From: Tetragonia tetragonoides
Taxonomy: Eukaryota > Streptophyta > Magnoliopsida > Caryophyllales > Aizoaceae
Direction: 5' to 3'
Length of the DNA: 64,000 bases
NCBI GenBank assembly: GCA_038025085.1
Contig: CM076151.1
Span: 10,886,501-10,950,500 of the forward strand
The translations under genes and the position numbers were made by a program. Under the pieces are notes generated by a model. The model made no database searches. It saw only the letters and a program-made list of their open reading frames with translations, and had not been told where the DNA came from. This document shows positions 51,701-63,489 of the stretch, piece after piece (position 1 is the first letter of the stretch; each line of letters opens with the position of its first letter).

Positions 51701-54700
51701 CTGAATCTAGGGAGACGAAAAGGTATGCAGAAGATATGGGAAGCTTAGCTAATATAAGCTAGGAAACAACTTAAAATAATCAGAAAATACAGCACCAGAT
51801 TTAGACAGTTAAATCTAATCAGAGATCCCTTCAATCAAAAAGAAGAATACCTGCCGTGATGGAGCTGTGCTACTAAACACCTTTTCTCCATCTTCCTCTC
51901 CAGGAATATAGGCTAGAATAGCCAATGAATCACCAAATGGAGCAATGCCTGAAATATAGTAGTTTGTCTGGAAAGACGCAACAATATCCACTTCGCTCAC
52001 ACTTGACATAGGGACGGTCTTATAAGAGCCGTTGGTGCCCCCATGCCTATTGGCTCTTAATGCAGCAATCTTTACAGATCTGCCCCAGCCAATGATCAAA
52101 AGTGTATCATCCTGAATTCAGATAAGTCGGTCAGCTATAGAATTTAGTTAAACATGACTTTGCAACTAACACGCATACAACTTGTGAAGAGCTAATAACT
52201 ATAAAATGATAAAGAATAAGTGACGAACTTGTTCCATGTGCTAGAAGTGAGCATCATTTGCAACGAACCTGCCAAACCAAGTGTGGAAGCAACAGCTCAG
52301 GATGTGGACTTCCTCGCGGTCTCTCAATAAATGTCACACGCTGGTCATTGGCAGTGTCATAAACTTTCACGCCTGCATCATTAGCCCAAGCAATAAGACT
52401 AGTCCTCCATGTCACAGCATGTATAGGACCCTCACCAGAGTGCAGTACCTACACGAGAAATGCATTTGTGATAATGCACTACATCATTGAACTAAAATGA
52501 GCTAAGCCAACGGTTCAAACCTGCTCCTGATATCCAAACCACTTTTTGGTGTAGAATATCAGTTGACCAGCCAGTCCACCAGCCACAAATCTTCTTGACG
52601 ATCTTCTTGCATAATCAGGATCAAGAGCAATAACTTTCATCGGCCTATGATACTCAAATTTGCGTTTTTCATCAGAAAAGAGACTGTTTATAACAACCGA
52701 TCCATCATCTGAGCAACTTCCTATGCATTCACCATCTATGTCAAAGCTAAGGCCATTCACAGCCGCTTTGTGTGCAGAGAATTCCTTGACCTGTTAAAAA
52801 GTGATAACAATAATCATCAGAGATCAAAAGCCAGATAACTCATAGTCTTTACCCAGGCAAGAAAAATACAATTGCTAGCACAGCAAGCCAACAACAAGCA
52901 GCCTGACCCCTTATACCAGCACACAAGCAAAACCCTTACCCAACATAGTGGAATTGCATATCATTTTTTGATGAGATTAAATCAAACACCTCAATTAAGT
53001 GCCCTTTACTTTTTTAAGATGAAAAAAGTATTTATTAATAATTGTCAAATGTACAGCAAGAGAGAACAAGGTATCCTATACAAAGAGACAAATTACAAGT
53101 TGGCCCAATTCGAATGGACCTCAGAAATAGGTGTAACGACTACCACTGCTCTGACCCATAATGAAAAGCTAGATATGTAACCTTATCCTAACTGAGGAGA
53201 AACTAAAGACCAATAAACACCCGAGAATTCCTCTCGAGCCAAGAGCAACAAAATATTTCCAGGCAAGCATTACGCAATAGCAACGTATTGTCGTATTCTC
53301 CTTCCCCACCCCCAAAACCATGTCTGCATAAATGCGCAACATTAGAATGGCAAAAACATACAACTCTCCAAAAACACAAAAAAGTTTACTCCAAGGGCTG
53401 CGGCTACATAACACCAAAGGAAAACATGTATCAGCATTTCAATATTTGCCTGACAAAGCAAACAAATCAGGCAATAACTACCCCAGACCTCCTATGTGGC
53501 ACAAGTCATTTGTGTTAATCCTCCCTAGGGCCAAAGTCACACACCCTTAAAAGAAGTGCGGAGGACTGCTAATTCTATGTATCCTATGTGCCACTGCTAC
53601 CCAACTTTGCTTCCAAATTAATCCGCTATAAGGAACTGTGGAGGACACATTCCCAAGTACTGAACAAAAGGACTTGCAAGAAAACTCTCACGAGGAATCC
53701 CCACTCCACCTCCTTGAATCATCACAACTGGAAAGGTAAACCTGTTCCAATAAACCCAGTATGAATATGAGCTTCTGCATCTCCCAATCCTAAGGGTTCC
53801 ACGGTAATGCGTAATGCAAATTTAACGCTCCAGCAAATTAGCAACCACAACCACAGCACGTGAATAGCGGATAGAATAACTGAGTGGATCTCATGCAGAA
53901 AGGTTGTTTCCCCCCCTCCACCCCCTGGTCCTCCCAGAATCTAATCCGCAATTGATTCAAAAGCTCTCAAAACAAATAGTGGAATGAAACACGATGACGT
54001 TCCCTGCACTTGCATACATAGAATTCCCTGGGAGCTGCAATCAATACTTCCTCTGAATCACCCCATGCCACAGGCTATTCATCCCACGTGGGAAACGCCA
54101 AAGCCATTAGCCCACAAGAGCAACATTCATGTCAACTAACCTGCCCAAAGCCAAGGCCTCTCTACTTTAGGACAACAAATCCGATCCTAACTCACCAAAT
54201 GATTCATCTTGTTTCAAAAACCCAACTACCATAAAAATTATAACAAAAATGTCCTTAAACCTTAAAATGACATGTTTGCCCAACATTACTCAAAGGAAAT
54301 GACAACTTTGTCCCTCTCACTTCCTCCTTTCTCTCTCCTCTTGGCAATCTTGTCGAACCAATTCGATCTGCAACTTCCCGATTCAATTACAACTTATAGG
54401 TTACCTCCTCTTTCCCCCTTTCATCATATAAAACGTACTGATTATGTAAACCCCTCTTGTTCATCCTCTGTGTGCGTGAGTGCTGATTTTTTTATTTTCT
54501 AATTTAAGCTTTATTGCACCTTTAAGCAAAGCCCAACAAACTGCCTCGTAAGAATAATTGCTTGTGCCATATAAAACCATCTCTGTCAATATTTGGTTCC
54601 CTAATCTCTATCCACGCACCAAAAAGTGGCCCCATATGTTGTTTTCTCTCTTTTTGTAGTTTCGAATTGGTTTCACTATAAGATTTTAAGAGAAATTATG

Positions 54701-57068
54701 CTTTTGTATCAGATCTGTTGGCATTTCGTTTTGATACAACCATTTTCCGGACATCAAAATTGTTATCATGAGTGTATCAGAAATAGCCTCTCTACTAGGC
54801 AACAGGGGTAAGGTTGCGTACATCTGAACCTCCCAAAACCCAGCCCTCGACGGGACACTTACTGAGAGGTGGTGGTTGTTATTGTACAACCATTTTCGAT
54901 ACAAGCCCCAATTGTACATGGCCCTCGGCCCTATCCATAAACAGCCAACAATGACATTTCCCCACTCCCCGCAGACATAGTTGATCTAAGAGGGAAGGTG
55001 AGCAGTGAGAGGACAGAAATGAGTGGCTAGAGATCAAGGGAGGAAGATGGACTAAGTGGGATCTAGAATTTGAGAGAGGAGATAAATTTGGAAACTAGAA
55101 TAGGATGGTGGAAAAAAGGGATGAGGCTGCTCGCTATCATTGTTACATGATGAACATACAAGCAGGAGCAGTGGGAGGAGGAAGAATTGCTGAGTAAAAT
55201 TATTTTTTTCTTTGATTTCCATCTAAATTTTCCATTTCTAAGGGAGCCAACAAATTCACTACTCTTTGCCTTTGGAATATAATAGACTAAAACAAAAAGG
55301 CTCATCAAAATGTTTACACTTCTTAGTTGTTGATGGTTGGCGCGCATCTGAAACAGCCTCTCAGTTATCACAAAATTAAGTTGTGTACACCTAACCTTCC
55401 CCCCCCCCCTCCGGCCTCTTACCTGCTCGACCGAGAGAGCCTCTTTTGAGGCATATGGGTAATGTTGATGTTCAATTTTTCATCTATATATATTTGGAAA
55501 ATTGAATGAAATCAACACTTTGTGATTTTCATTTTATCTCTTGCTTCTACATTATCTCCTTGCAATTTTTCTGTTATCTTAAGATGGTAGCTCATAAACA
55601 CACCACAATGGGCGTTTTCATTAAGGTAATTTCAATATTTTGCAGCTCCAGCTACCCAAATTTTGAGCTTCACCTACCTCTTAAATATTACTGGAAACCT
55701 ACAGTTCCAATCTGTCTAGCAACCCCAAATTACTTCACTTAAATTGTTGATAAAATAAATACTCACAAGTACACTCGCCAATCAGTTCAGCGATAAAGTC
55801 ATCTCTGACTAATTTTTCTGTTATCTTAAGATGGTAGCTCAGAACACACCACAATGGGTGTTTTCATTAAGGTAATCTCAATATTTTGCAGCTCCAGCTA
55901 CCCAAATTTTGAGCTTCACCTACCTCTTAAATATTACTAAAACCTACAGTTCCAATCTGTCTAGCAACCTCAAATTACTTCACTTAAATTGTTGATAAAA
56001 AAAATATTCTCAAGTACACTCAGCAATTACTTCAGAGATAAAGTCATCTCTGACTAATTTGAATGAACAACCAAGAGGCAAAAATCAAAGGGCAAAGAAG
56101 CGAAATTAGACACATACACTTCTACATCTACCAAATCTTCACATGCCAGATGTTTCAAAAATGAGGCAGAGTGATGTGTATATGCAGCATTTCATGAAAG
56201 ATACTAAATAGTTATCTTTTCATTAATGGCCTTCTACATGGCTCTACAAAAACACCCTTGAAAGTGACTGAGCTACCTACGATAGCAGAAAAATTAAACA
56301 TTATATTGAAGACGGTAAGCAAATGAATCCTACATTCCTACTTAAGAACTTCCCCAAAACATACTCTAAGGCTACAAATATAAACCTCTCTAAGTTTCAT
56401 ATATTATCTCAACATTATACTCAACAAAACTAGTACTCAATTTTAAATCACTTTTGATTTCTACTACTTCACTAAATCCAAAATTATCCATGATTGACCC
56501 AAAATTCACGCGCCGAACCCCTAAAACGCATTTAATTCACCACAGAGAAGCTCAAATACTTAAAATCAAATTACAGACAGTAAGCAGGTTAATCCTACAA
56601 CAACAAAACTTGTATTCAATGTCACATCACTACCACACACTTCAATGTCGAACAAAATTCCACCACATCACAAATTCAAAAATTCTCCACAATTGACCAT
56701 AAATTCAAACCCTAAACCACAATACAACACCAAATTGACCACAAAAAAGGCACAAATGAACATAAAATTGAGATCTTAATACATACCTGATTACCGAGAA
56801 AATCGAGAATGTGAACGGTGCCATCATGAGTACCAAGCGCGATCATTCTCTCAGCAACAGCAATACAACTTGCAGCATCAGTTGTCATTAACGACGGCAA
56901 ACTTCCGCCCATTCTTTGATACTTTAGCTTCGGCTCATCTTCTTCAACTTCATCATCGACAAGTTCTTCTTCTTCTTCGTCGCGAGAAAAAGCGTCGTCT
57001 TCTGAATCTTCGGCGTCTTCTCTCTCATCGTCGCCATCGACGCCGTTCTCCGACGGGAATGGCGACAT
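42784..57068 (-). CDS. VPS41: VPS41, HOPS tethering complex subunit
   Basis: Nineteen in-phase exons encode 956 aa: 56787-57068, 52521-52790, 52269-52448, 51851-52111, 51154-51286, 50925-51015, 50694-50796, 49492-49595, 49326-49419, 49084-49239, 48923-48985, 48737-48802, 48076-48276, 45481-45558, 45277-45396, 43981-44061, 43816-43901, 43284-43365, 42784-43203. An acidic N-terminus (about 12-45) precedes a WD-type beta-propeller (about 50-400; ALGTHDGTVHILDF, GSCSDDGSVVINSL). Alpha-solenoid/CHCR text follows (about 420-830; INWLLEHSRYDKALAEVEAT, AIVIINELGDMEE-like), then a C-terminal RING-like zinc domain (about 873-955; CCMCFD, CCHAYHMTCYM, CILC). In HOPS, VPS41 binds Rab7-type GTPases and tethers late endosomes and vacuoles before SNARE fusion. 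Large introns 1 and 13 hold LINE remnants. No exon is damaged. Confidence 0.95.
44729..45010. mobile_element. Tourist-like (PIF/Harbinger-type) MITE in a VPS41 intron
   Basis: Begins GGGGCCGTTTGGTTGGGGG and ends CCCCCAACCAAACAGCCCC, near-perfect terminal inverted repeats in a 282-bp element. The flanking triplets are CAA and TAA, close to the TAA/TTA target preference of this group. The body is itself palindromic and full of GGGTAATG units. It lies in the intron between VPS41 exons 15 and 16. Confidence 0.75.
45880..46470 (+). mobile_element. LINE 3' remnant with zf-RVT, distinct lineage
   Basis: Plus strand reads SWYWNKFMKIRDKF, then GYTASNCYHSW, PRQNFILWLAQKGKLQTKDR, CYLCGEQDGSHGYLFFKC. 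This is the zf-RVT region of a plant LINE (PRHSFI-WLA-x-LQTKDR type, C-x2-C...H...C) and differs from the family at 1-3591. It lies in VPS41 intron 13, opposite to gene direction, with broken frames. Confidence 0.75.
47258..47872 (+). mobile_element. 5'-truncated L1 LINE 3' end in VPS41 intron 13
   Basis: Plus strand encodes VPLKVRAFLWTMALGKVKTH, CVLCNKACETCLHLLVHCRF and IFWCVWLERNSQ, aligned with the end of the LINE at 1-3591, then the same 3' text (GCGATTTGTAATTT..TTTGAGGAC..CCTC) and an A-rich tail near 47860. A frame change occurs near 47530. It is antisense to VPS41. Confidence 0.88.
53005..54180 (-). mobile_element. Old L1 LINE 3' fragment in VPS41 intron 1
   Basis: The minus strand, with many frame changes, shows VALVG-WLWRFP, NSLWHGVIQ and, later, WLERNSRVFIGL, in the order found in the LINE at 1-3591. 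A poly-T run near 53011 marks the 3' end. It is more diverged than the other copies and lies in the sense direction of VPS41. Confidence 0.65.
54748..54884 (+). mobile_element. RTE-tail/SINE-like insertion in VPS41 intron 1
   Basis: A perfect 13-bp duplication TACAACCATTTTC flanks it (54735-54747, 54885-54897). The body carries CCTCTCTACTAGGCAAC, GGGGTAAGGTTGCGTAC, CGACGGGACACTTACTG and a GTTGTT-type tail, the same family as 37539-37668 in the opposite orientation. Confidence 0.75.
55345..55452 (+). mobile_element. Degraded RTE-tail/SINE-like repeat
   Basis: The blocks CATCTGAAACAGCCTCTC, GTACACCTAACCTTCCCC and GAGAGAGCCTCTTTTGAGG echo the same family, interrupted by a C-rich run. No target duplication is visible. 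Confidence 0.35.
55564..56060. repeat. Tandem duplication of ~247 bp in VPS41 intron 1
   Basis: Units 55564-55810 and 55811 to about 56060 share nearly all sequence (CTGTTATCTTAAGATGGTAG start, AAAGTCATCTCTGACTAA end) with scattered substitutions and small indels, so it is older than the 389-bp duplication near 40.4 kb. Confidence 0.88.
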
Positions 57069-57099
57069 CTGGATCGGAGGATGAGGAATGATTGAGGAA

Positions 57100-58376
57100 T
57101 TTGAGATGGTGGTGGTGGGAGACCCGGGAAGACGAAAGGGAAAGTTGAAAGGTGTCTTTTTTTTGTTTAAATTGGTTCTTTTTTTTCTTGGTGTGTAATT
57201 TGGCCAAATTCTATGGTGTTTAATCTTTATAAGAGTATTAAAACATGTCTTTCCTCTTTTAGGTTATGTGTTTTTCTAATAATTGTGGGTTATTTGCTAG
57301 ACAACAAGACAATGAAGAGACGTAAAGATGATGAAATACTTTAACTGCCCCAAGACACATGTGATGTTATGAGAATGGAAAGTTCTGTTTGGATTTATAT
57401 TGGTTGTTTTGTTTGTAATGCTGTGTGATTAAGATAAATGGTGATGGATTGATGTTATGTTTTTACTAAACAAGTTTAAAAACATTCATGTAAGTGTATG
57501 AGTGTAGGGTTGGGTAGGTTTGAAGTTGACATATATAGATAGTTAGATTTATCTCTATATATTAATTAACACAAAATTTTGTATGTGCCTATTGTGATGC
57601 ACGGATTAACGAGCAGAATGGATATGTTTATTATCCACGGTCTAATTTGTCTAGGTTGAGACTAAACATACTCATTATGCTCTATCCCAAACTCTTTGAC
57701 AGTCCATTTAGCATTGGCAATACGATCAATAATGTACTTGAAAAAGATTTGTCATTCAACAATGAGAAGTTTTTTTCCCGTTATAGAACCCATATCAATC
57801 AAAGCTATTTTAACAGATAAAATGAAACAACCTGCAAGAAAAGGTGCAAACAGTTTTTATTAATGATTCAAAAAGGTACAAATTGTATATCAACTAAGAA
57901 CACCCTTGGAATGCATTTTTGTTCAAACATAATTATATCATGTAAGCCCTAGACTGGCTAACCGAAAAAGTCAGATAAAAATTGGTCAATATGTTTAAGC
58001 GCCATATACTACACATAAATAAAAATGTAGTGATGCAATTTTTACAACAACAACAACAACAAAAAATTAAAATTAAAATTAAAAAAACAAACCAAGCAAA
58101 CAAAACCATTAAACATGAGTCCACTTTCAACCAAGTTACCGGGTCCTTCATTTTATTGCATAATGGGTATGCTTATTGTCTACTACTTAACTTGTATAGG
58201 TTGAGACTAAACATATCCATCGTATTGCCAATGCTAAAGGGGCTGTCAAAGTCAATTTAAAAGATTAGGTGTTTCTTGTCCATTTGAAAGATATGGTGCC
58301 TTGCCTAGTAATTAGGAGCAAGTGTCTCACTATAATCAATATTGTATCATGAAAGAAGCCTTATACAAATATATTA
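57100..58376. other. VPS41 promoter side and spacer
   Basis: The first 200 bp should hold the VPS41 promoter and 5' UTR. No ORF is supported further on. Related segments at about 57629-57728 and 58171-58250 form a mixed direct/inverted repeat. Confidence 0.45.
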
Positions 58377-59292
58377 TGTTAGGGTTTTTTGTTCCACGCC
58401 AATATTATTATTTTGGTGAAATTGGTGTATTGTATCTTGTGGCTCACTTGAGTGACAGTTAGTTGATTGTTTGAGATTATACGTACATGAGTTTGGCAGG
58501 AATTCTAGATGGAAGGTTTAGGTTGAAGTTTGGTAGATTTAGTTTTGGGAAGTTGTTTGTAGAAGGAGCCTTAGGAATAACAGTGGAGTTACCGGAAGGG
58601 ATTAAAAGAGATTTGGGAAGGAATAAAGATAAGGTAGTGTTTTGGTAGAAAATATCATTGGAGAATAAATATTATGGTAGGTTTCCTAATTGTTGTCGAA
58701 GTAGGAATTGAAGGCCTATAAATATAGGTGGTGGTAGATTGAAGAAGTTGGCTTTGCCCCAAGGTAGAGAGAGAGCTCTCTTGTTGCAGTTGAAGTGTTG
58801 AAGGGTTTGTAGCTTTTCCCAAAAGCTATGTGAGGTGTGAGTGTGCGAGTGTGGAGAAAGCCCAGTCATTGAAGTAAAGGATTTCTAACTTTGACCTCAA
58901 AAGCTATGTAAAAGGTTTCTAGCTTTGACCTCAAAAGTTAGGTTATGAGGATGAGACGTTTTTGTGGCTTTCCCGTGTATAAAGACATGTGTGGGGTAAT
59001 AGTAGTTGAGGTGAGAGTCCAATTGTATGAAGGACAAAAGTGAGGATTGAGTTGGGTAGATTATTTCAATACATTAGCTAAAGGAGATTGATCAGATGTT
59101 AGTGTGTTGATGTTTCGTTGTACTCACTCTTTGTCAATGTTAGTGGACTAGTAGTGGTTTGTGATTTTTCCCCTAGTTGAGAGGGGTTTTCCACGTTAAC
59201 TATTATGTGTGTCTATTTATATTGTTTATTGTATTTATTGTGCTTCTGTTGTGATCATAGTAGTATGGTAGTGGTGCGTAAAATCTCCAACA
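58377..59292 (+). mobile_element. Probable Ty1-copia-type solo LTR
   Basis: Begins TGTTAG and ends CCAACA, short inverted LTR termini of the TG...CA kind, about 916 bp apart. Inside is a TATA box (CCTATAAATATAGG, about 58717) and near the 3' end the motif CTAGTTGAGAGGGGTTTTCC with CACGTTAACTATTATGTGTG, typical of plant Ty1-copia LTRs. No primer-binding site or gag-pol follows, so a solo LTR is likely. The flanking 5-mers (TATTA/CCTTA) are not a clean duplication. Confidence 0.5.
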
Positions 59293-59499
59293 CCTTATTT
59301 AGTACTTTAGGTATGGTACAAATTCAAGGATACGTTGCATTGCTTTTCCACCTTGTATTCTTCCTAATAGGAACTCATAAAACTTCAATATCTATACTGA
59401 ACATATTTTGAGTTCCCAATTGAAACTCTCCCAAAAATACTCATCATTATGTTTTCTCTTTAATTTTTTTGTCTTTTTTCCATCGGAACATGAACATGC

Positions 59500-60330
59500 T
59501 TTATCAGGCTAATGCCTTCTCAAGGTGTCAAGTAGCGGAGGCTTTATGGTGATCGAAGGTTATTTGCTATCATGGGTGAAACTTCGGTGGTGTATCTTAT
59601 TACTGTTATGGAGGTCATGCGAGTGGGAGTGAGATTAGGGTGTTGTAGTGTATTTGGCTTGAGAGAGATGTTAGGATTTTTTTAGTGGCATTTTTATGTT
59701 GTGGGATAAGGTAATCACCTAACCTCTTTGTGGGCTAAGGTTATTGGGTGTTTCAGAGCTATCATATGCTTCTGTTACGTTGGGTTATTTGTAATTAGAC
59801 TATTCTCTAGGAATCATTGTATTTTTAGAATGTACTTATTTCTTGGAGGAGACGCTGGCGGGTTTTGTTTTCATGTGTGTGTACTTTGTCACCATGCTAG
59901 TGAGTCTCCTACTCATCACTTGTTTCTACCATGTGAGTTCACTTAGAATTGTTGCCGAAGACTTCTGCGTCGGAGAGGTTATTGTGTGTCCAACCATTTT
60001 TGTGTAGCAAATGCTGGCACGTGGGACGATATCATGGTTGGGGAAGGGGTAATCGTAAGGTAAGGAGGATAAAATGCCTGATTACTAGAGCAATATTATT
60101 TCTTTGTCATCCTATGATTCATTTAGTTGGAGCGGAATGCTAGGATTTTGTCGGATGCTTCTAGACTAGTTGACTTTACTTGGATTGGGTGCTCTAATTG
60201 GCCAAATAAAGCGGGTTGGGCTTTTAAAGTAACGCCTCTTTTTGCGCTCAACGTAATTAGGGTGATTTGTAATTAGATTTTTTATTTGTAACACTCGTAC
60301 ACTTTTAAAAAAATTGTTTTTATCAATTTC
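59500..60330 (+). mobile_element. Degraded L1 LINE 3' end
   Basis: Plus strand shows HVCVLCHHASESPTHHLFLP (zf-RVT C-x2-C...H), later GAATGCTAGGATTTTGTC (ERNARILS) and the family 3' end GGGTGATTTGTAATTAG. Frames are broken throughout. Confidence 0.65.
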
Positions 60331-61380
60331 TAATTTCTATGTGTAAAATCTTTTTCATATGTAGCAAAACTTCCAAACAGTTGGTATTTGTCTAGGCTTT
60401 AAAAGGTGTTTTGATACCTCACTGCCACGGTGGGTAATTTGTTTAGAAGATATATGAATGACTTATACTGATAATCTTTAGGCATATACTATTTCCGAAC
60501 AACATGCTTCTCCATGGTGGTCCCATTTTTCTATTCAGATGCCTTTTGAGGTGCGTAGCCTTGCCTCTGTTACCACTGTATATTGGTGTTTGACACCCTC
60601 ATTAAAAATATTTTTATAGAGGTATATTCCTTGCCTCTGTTACGTCCAATGTTTCTCATTTTGTTAACCACTCCAATTACCGACCGTACCTTTGCACCTT
60701 TTAGAAATTGTACGTAATTTTGATCTCTCAATGATAAAATAAAACTCAATTCATCCTTGTATAATTATTAGTAAATAAGATGCAGTACTTGTTGTGATTG
60801 TTTGTAAGAGCGTGTGCACCAACTTTAGCTTCTCCATGCTTGATTCGAGGGAAATGACTCCCGATTCATTTTTCCAATTGATATCATTCACAATTTTTGT
60901 TGGACTTGAAGGGTTACCTCATAGATGCATAGAATGCAAGACAATGCCCGATTACTCGACTCGGGGTCGATTGTTCGATCTGGGATGCGACATGATTTAC
61001 TGATCTTTGTCTCGGAATGGTCATATTAGAAAGAGTCAGGGGATAAGGGAGAAAAGAAATAATTCGACTGATTTTCTATTTTTTTCGCTCTTAGCCGCCA
61101 TTGATTCTCTCTTTCTCTCTCCCTCCTTCCCTCCCTCGCACTCGCTCGCTAGCTATCTCTCTCCCTCCCCCTCCCTATCCCTCTCTCTATATCTCTATGC
61201 CTAACGTATAAATCGTTGGGCTTGGAGGATAAGTAGACAAGTTTAGCCAATTGTGTCAACAATTCTCATTAACATATATAAAATAAATAACTCATCTATA
61301 GCATGTTCCCCAACTTACCAATTTGACAGATTATTAATAATACCTTGATTGTTGGCATATGATTTGTGCAACCATTGTTG
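60331..61380. other. Spacer, no gene seen
   Basis: AT-rich sequence with a CT-rich low-complexity run at about 61090-61195 (CTCTCT and CCCTCC units). Short ORFs here look random. Confidence 0.4.
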
Positions 61381-61395
61381 ATGAGACATACATTT

Positions 61396-62251
61396 TTAGT
61401 GCTCTGTAGTGAACGGTGCAAGTGTTAGAGCTGTTTTCTCATAGATTACACGTGGTAGAATCACATCTTTTCTTTCACATCCTCTTGAATAGGGCTTACC
61501 ATTGCTACTGGGATCTTGTTTATTTGGCTTCGGACATTTATTTACTGCAACTCCATTGTCATCATGAAGAATGTCGCCACACCCTACAACTCTAGGCTTT
61601 CCAAGAGCAGAGCGATTTGTATTAAACTTCCACCAACCAGTTGAGGGGATTTCCAAACATTATCGTCCTTGTTTACATTCTTATTAGTAGTACCTTGCGG
61701 AGAAACTAACCTCAACAAGACTTTGCGAAGAACTGGTCCACTGATGCAGAGTATGAAGTTCAGAGAATATCCTACTTTTCACCCACCAAAAAGACTTAAA
61801 ATCTATATAAGTTTAATGATCTCTTCTAAATGCAGCATGTTACTCTCAAAACAGATTTGCTTTCGCGCCAATCAAATAGACCACACTACCGCAAAAAAAG
61901 ATAATAAGCCAACACTACCCTGTAATAGCATATTTAGAAAAGAAAAAACCTACCATTGTAAAAAGAGATGGGATATTGAAGAGGGCAAACAACTTTGAAT
62001 GGACAACCAGCGCAAGATACGATATCGAATCTGACAAGAGAAAATACAGTGAAGGTAAAGATGTTCTTACGTCTCAACATCATTATTGCAAAAACACATA
62101 AGGAACTTTTGTTGTCCAAGGGAATACCTCTTTGTTGAAGATTTTGCTTGGTTCTTGTCCTATGTTGTAACACCATCCAAATAAAAGCTTGGACTTTGTG
62201 GGGAGCTTTGGAATCGCAAATACACGCTGCTGCAACACAATCCTCTGGCAT
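61396..62251 (-). mobile_element. LINE fragment with zf-RVT and RNase H-like piece
   Basis: On the minus strand, zf-RVT text (KAPHKVQAFIWMVLQHRTRT, LQQRGIPLDNKSSLCVFA, 61934-62251) is followed, after broken sequence, by WWKFNTNRSALGKPRVVGCG and DDNGVAVN (61396-61656). The latter resembles the start of the RNase H domain (type VKLNTDGSSLGNPG...GGVLRD) found at the C-terminus of one plant LINE group. Decayed. Confidence 0.62.
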
Positions 62252-62259
62252 ACTATTAA

Positions 62260-63480
62260 CAAGGAGTAAATTGCAATAAGCCTGTCATACTATTAATAAT
62301 ACATTTCAAGCGGATAGATTTATTGTGAGATATGTGGTGAACATATAGATCGTAGAGCCTAGAGTATGTTTTCAAGTTACATGGATATCTTTGTCCTTTT
62401 AATATCTTTCTCTTTTGTTTGAGTAGTGGGAGAGCATGACATCTCGTGCATCGCGCCATTGAGTGTCGATATGATTTTTGGAGGTAAAATAACAATTTGA
62501 TATTGCTTTTTTCAAATTCATTGTAAACATTGGATATTTAATGAATTGTGTTATGAACCTCATTTATTTTTCAGGTTTTCAAAGTGGGAATGTTTGCCGC
62601 ATCAGCAACCCTTTTGTTCCTCCTTTTGCATGTCTGACCCCTCATGATCCGATTCATTTTCAGCTGTCGGAGGTGGATATCACATGACTTGCGGAAGATA
62701 ATTAAATTTTTCGGTATTATTGAGCATTTCGTCATTACTGAACTCATTCCCTTTAGACTCATAACATATATGAATATAGGTACCACTACTGTAAGATCAT
62801 GATCTTAAAATTAGAGCAAACACTACTGTTGGTTATGATATGTTAGGTTATGTTACACGTATCATTGACTATGTTAATTGTGGGTGTTTAAGAATTTGTT
62901 AGTTGATCTAGGTATTTTCTTTGATGATGTGTAATGTTATGGCTTGGTCAATTCTAACATTTCTGAACATTTGTAATTTTCTAATACTACTGTTTTCTTT
63001 TTTTATTATCAGGGTGGCCAGCTCACCATAGCAGTCTATGATGATGTTCAGACCTTATACGTTGATGCCTCCTTGCATAGAGTGATCATTGTTACCGTGA
63101 TGGCCAGGTGTCTATATGGGATGACGGGTAAGTAGATCTATAATTTGTTTATATGGAGTAATGTTTACACTCGCTTTCTCTTGAAGTCTATGAGATAAGT
63201 ATCATGTGTTTCAATGTCACCCTGATAGCTTCACCTTCTGTAAGTGACTTTTTCCGATACGTATTAGCTCTAAGAAACTATATATTTTATTTCAATAACA
63301 AATTTAGGATTATTGGTATAAATATTAAGTATAGTTTTACCTTGTTTGATTTATTTAGTTTTCAAAGAACTTCAAATAAATTTCAAGCACACAAAATTAT
63401 TTAATGCCGTTATGAGTTATGACAGATAGGTCATGGGTAGGTTGGGCTTCTATTGATCCAACAACTTAGGGTTTGGTTGG
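62260..63480. other. Spacer, no gene supported
   Basis: One open stretch after a TTATCAG acceptor-like site at about 63015 reads GGQLTIAVYDDVQTLYVD but has no partner exon. Otherwise AT-rich sequence. Confidence 0.35.
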
Positions 63481-63489
63481 AAAGGCATT

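Noticed and set aside
63015..63130. Exon-like GGQLTIAVYDDV frame after a TTATCAG site
   Set aside because: One short open stretch with no matching donor, partner exon or recognised family.
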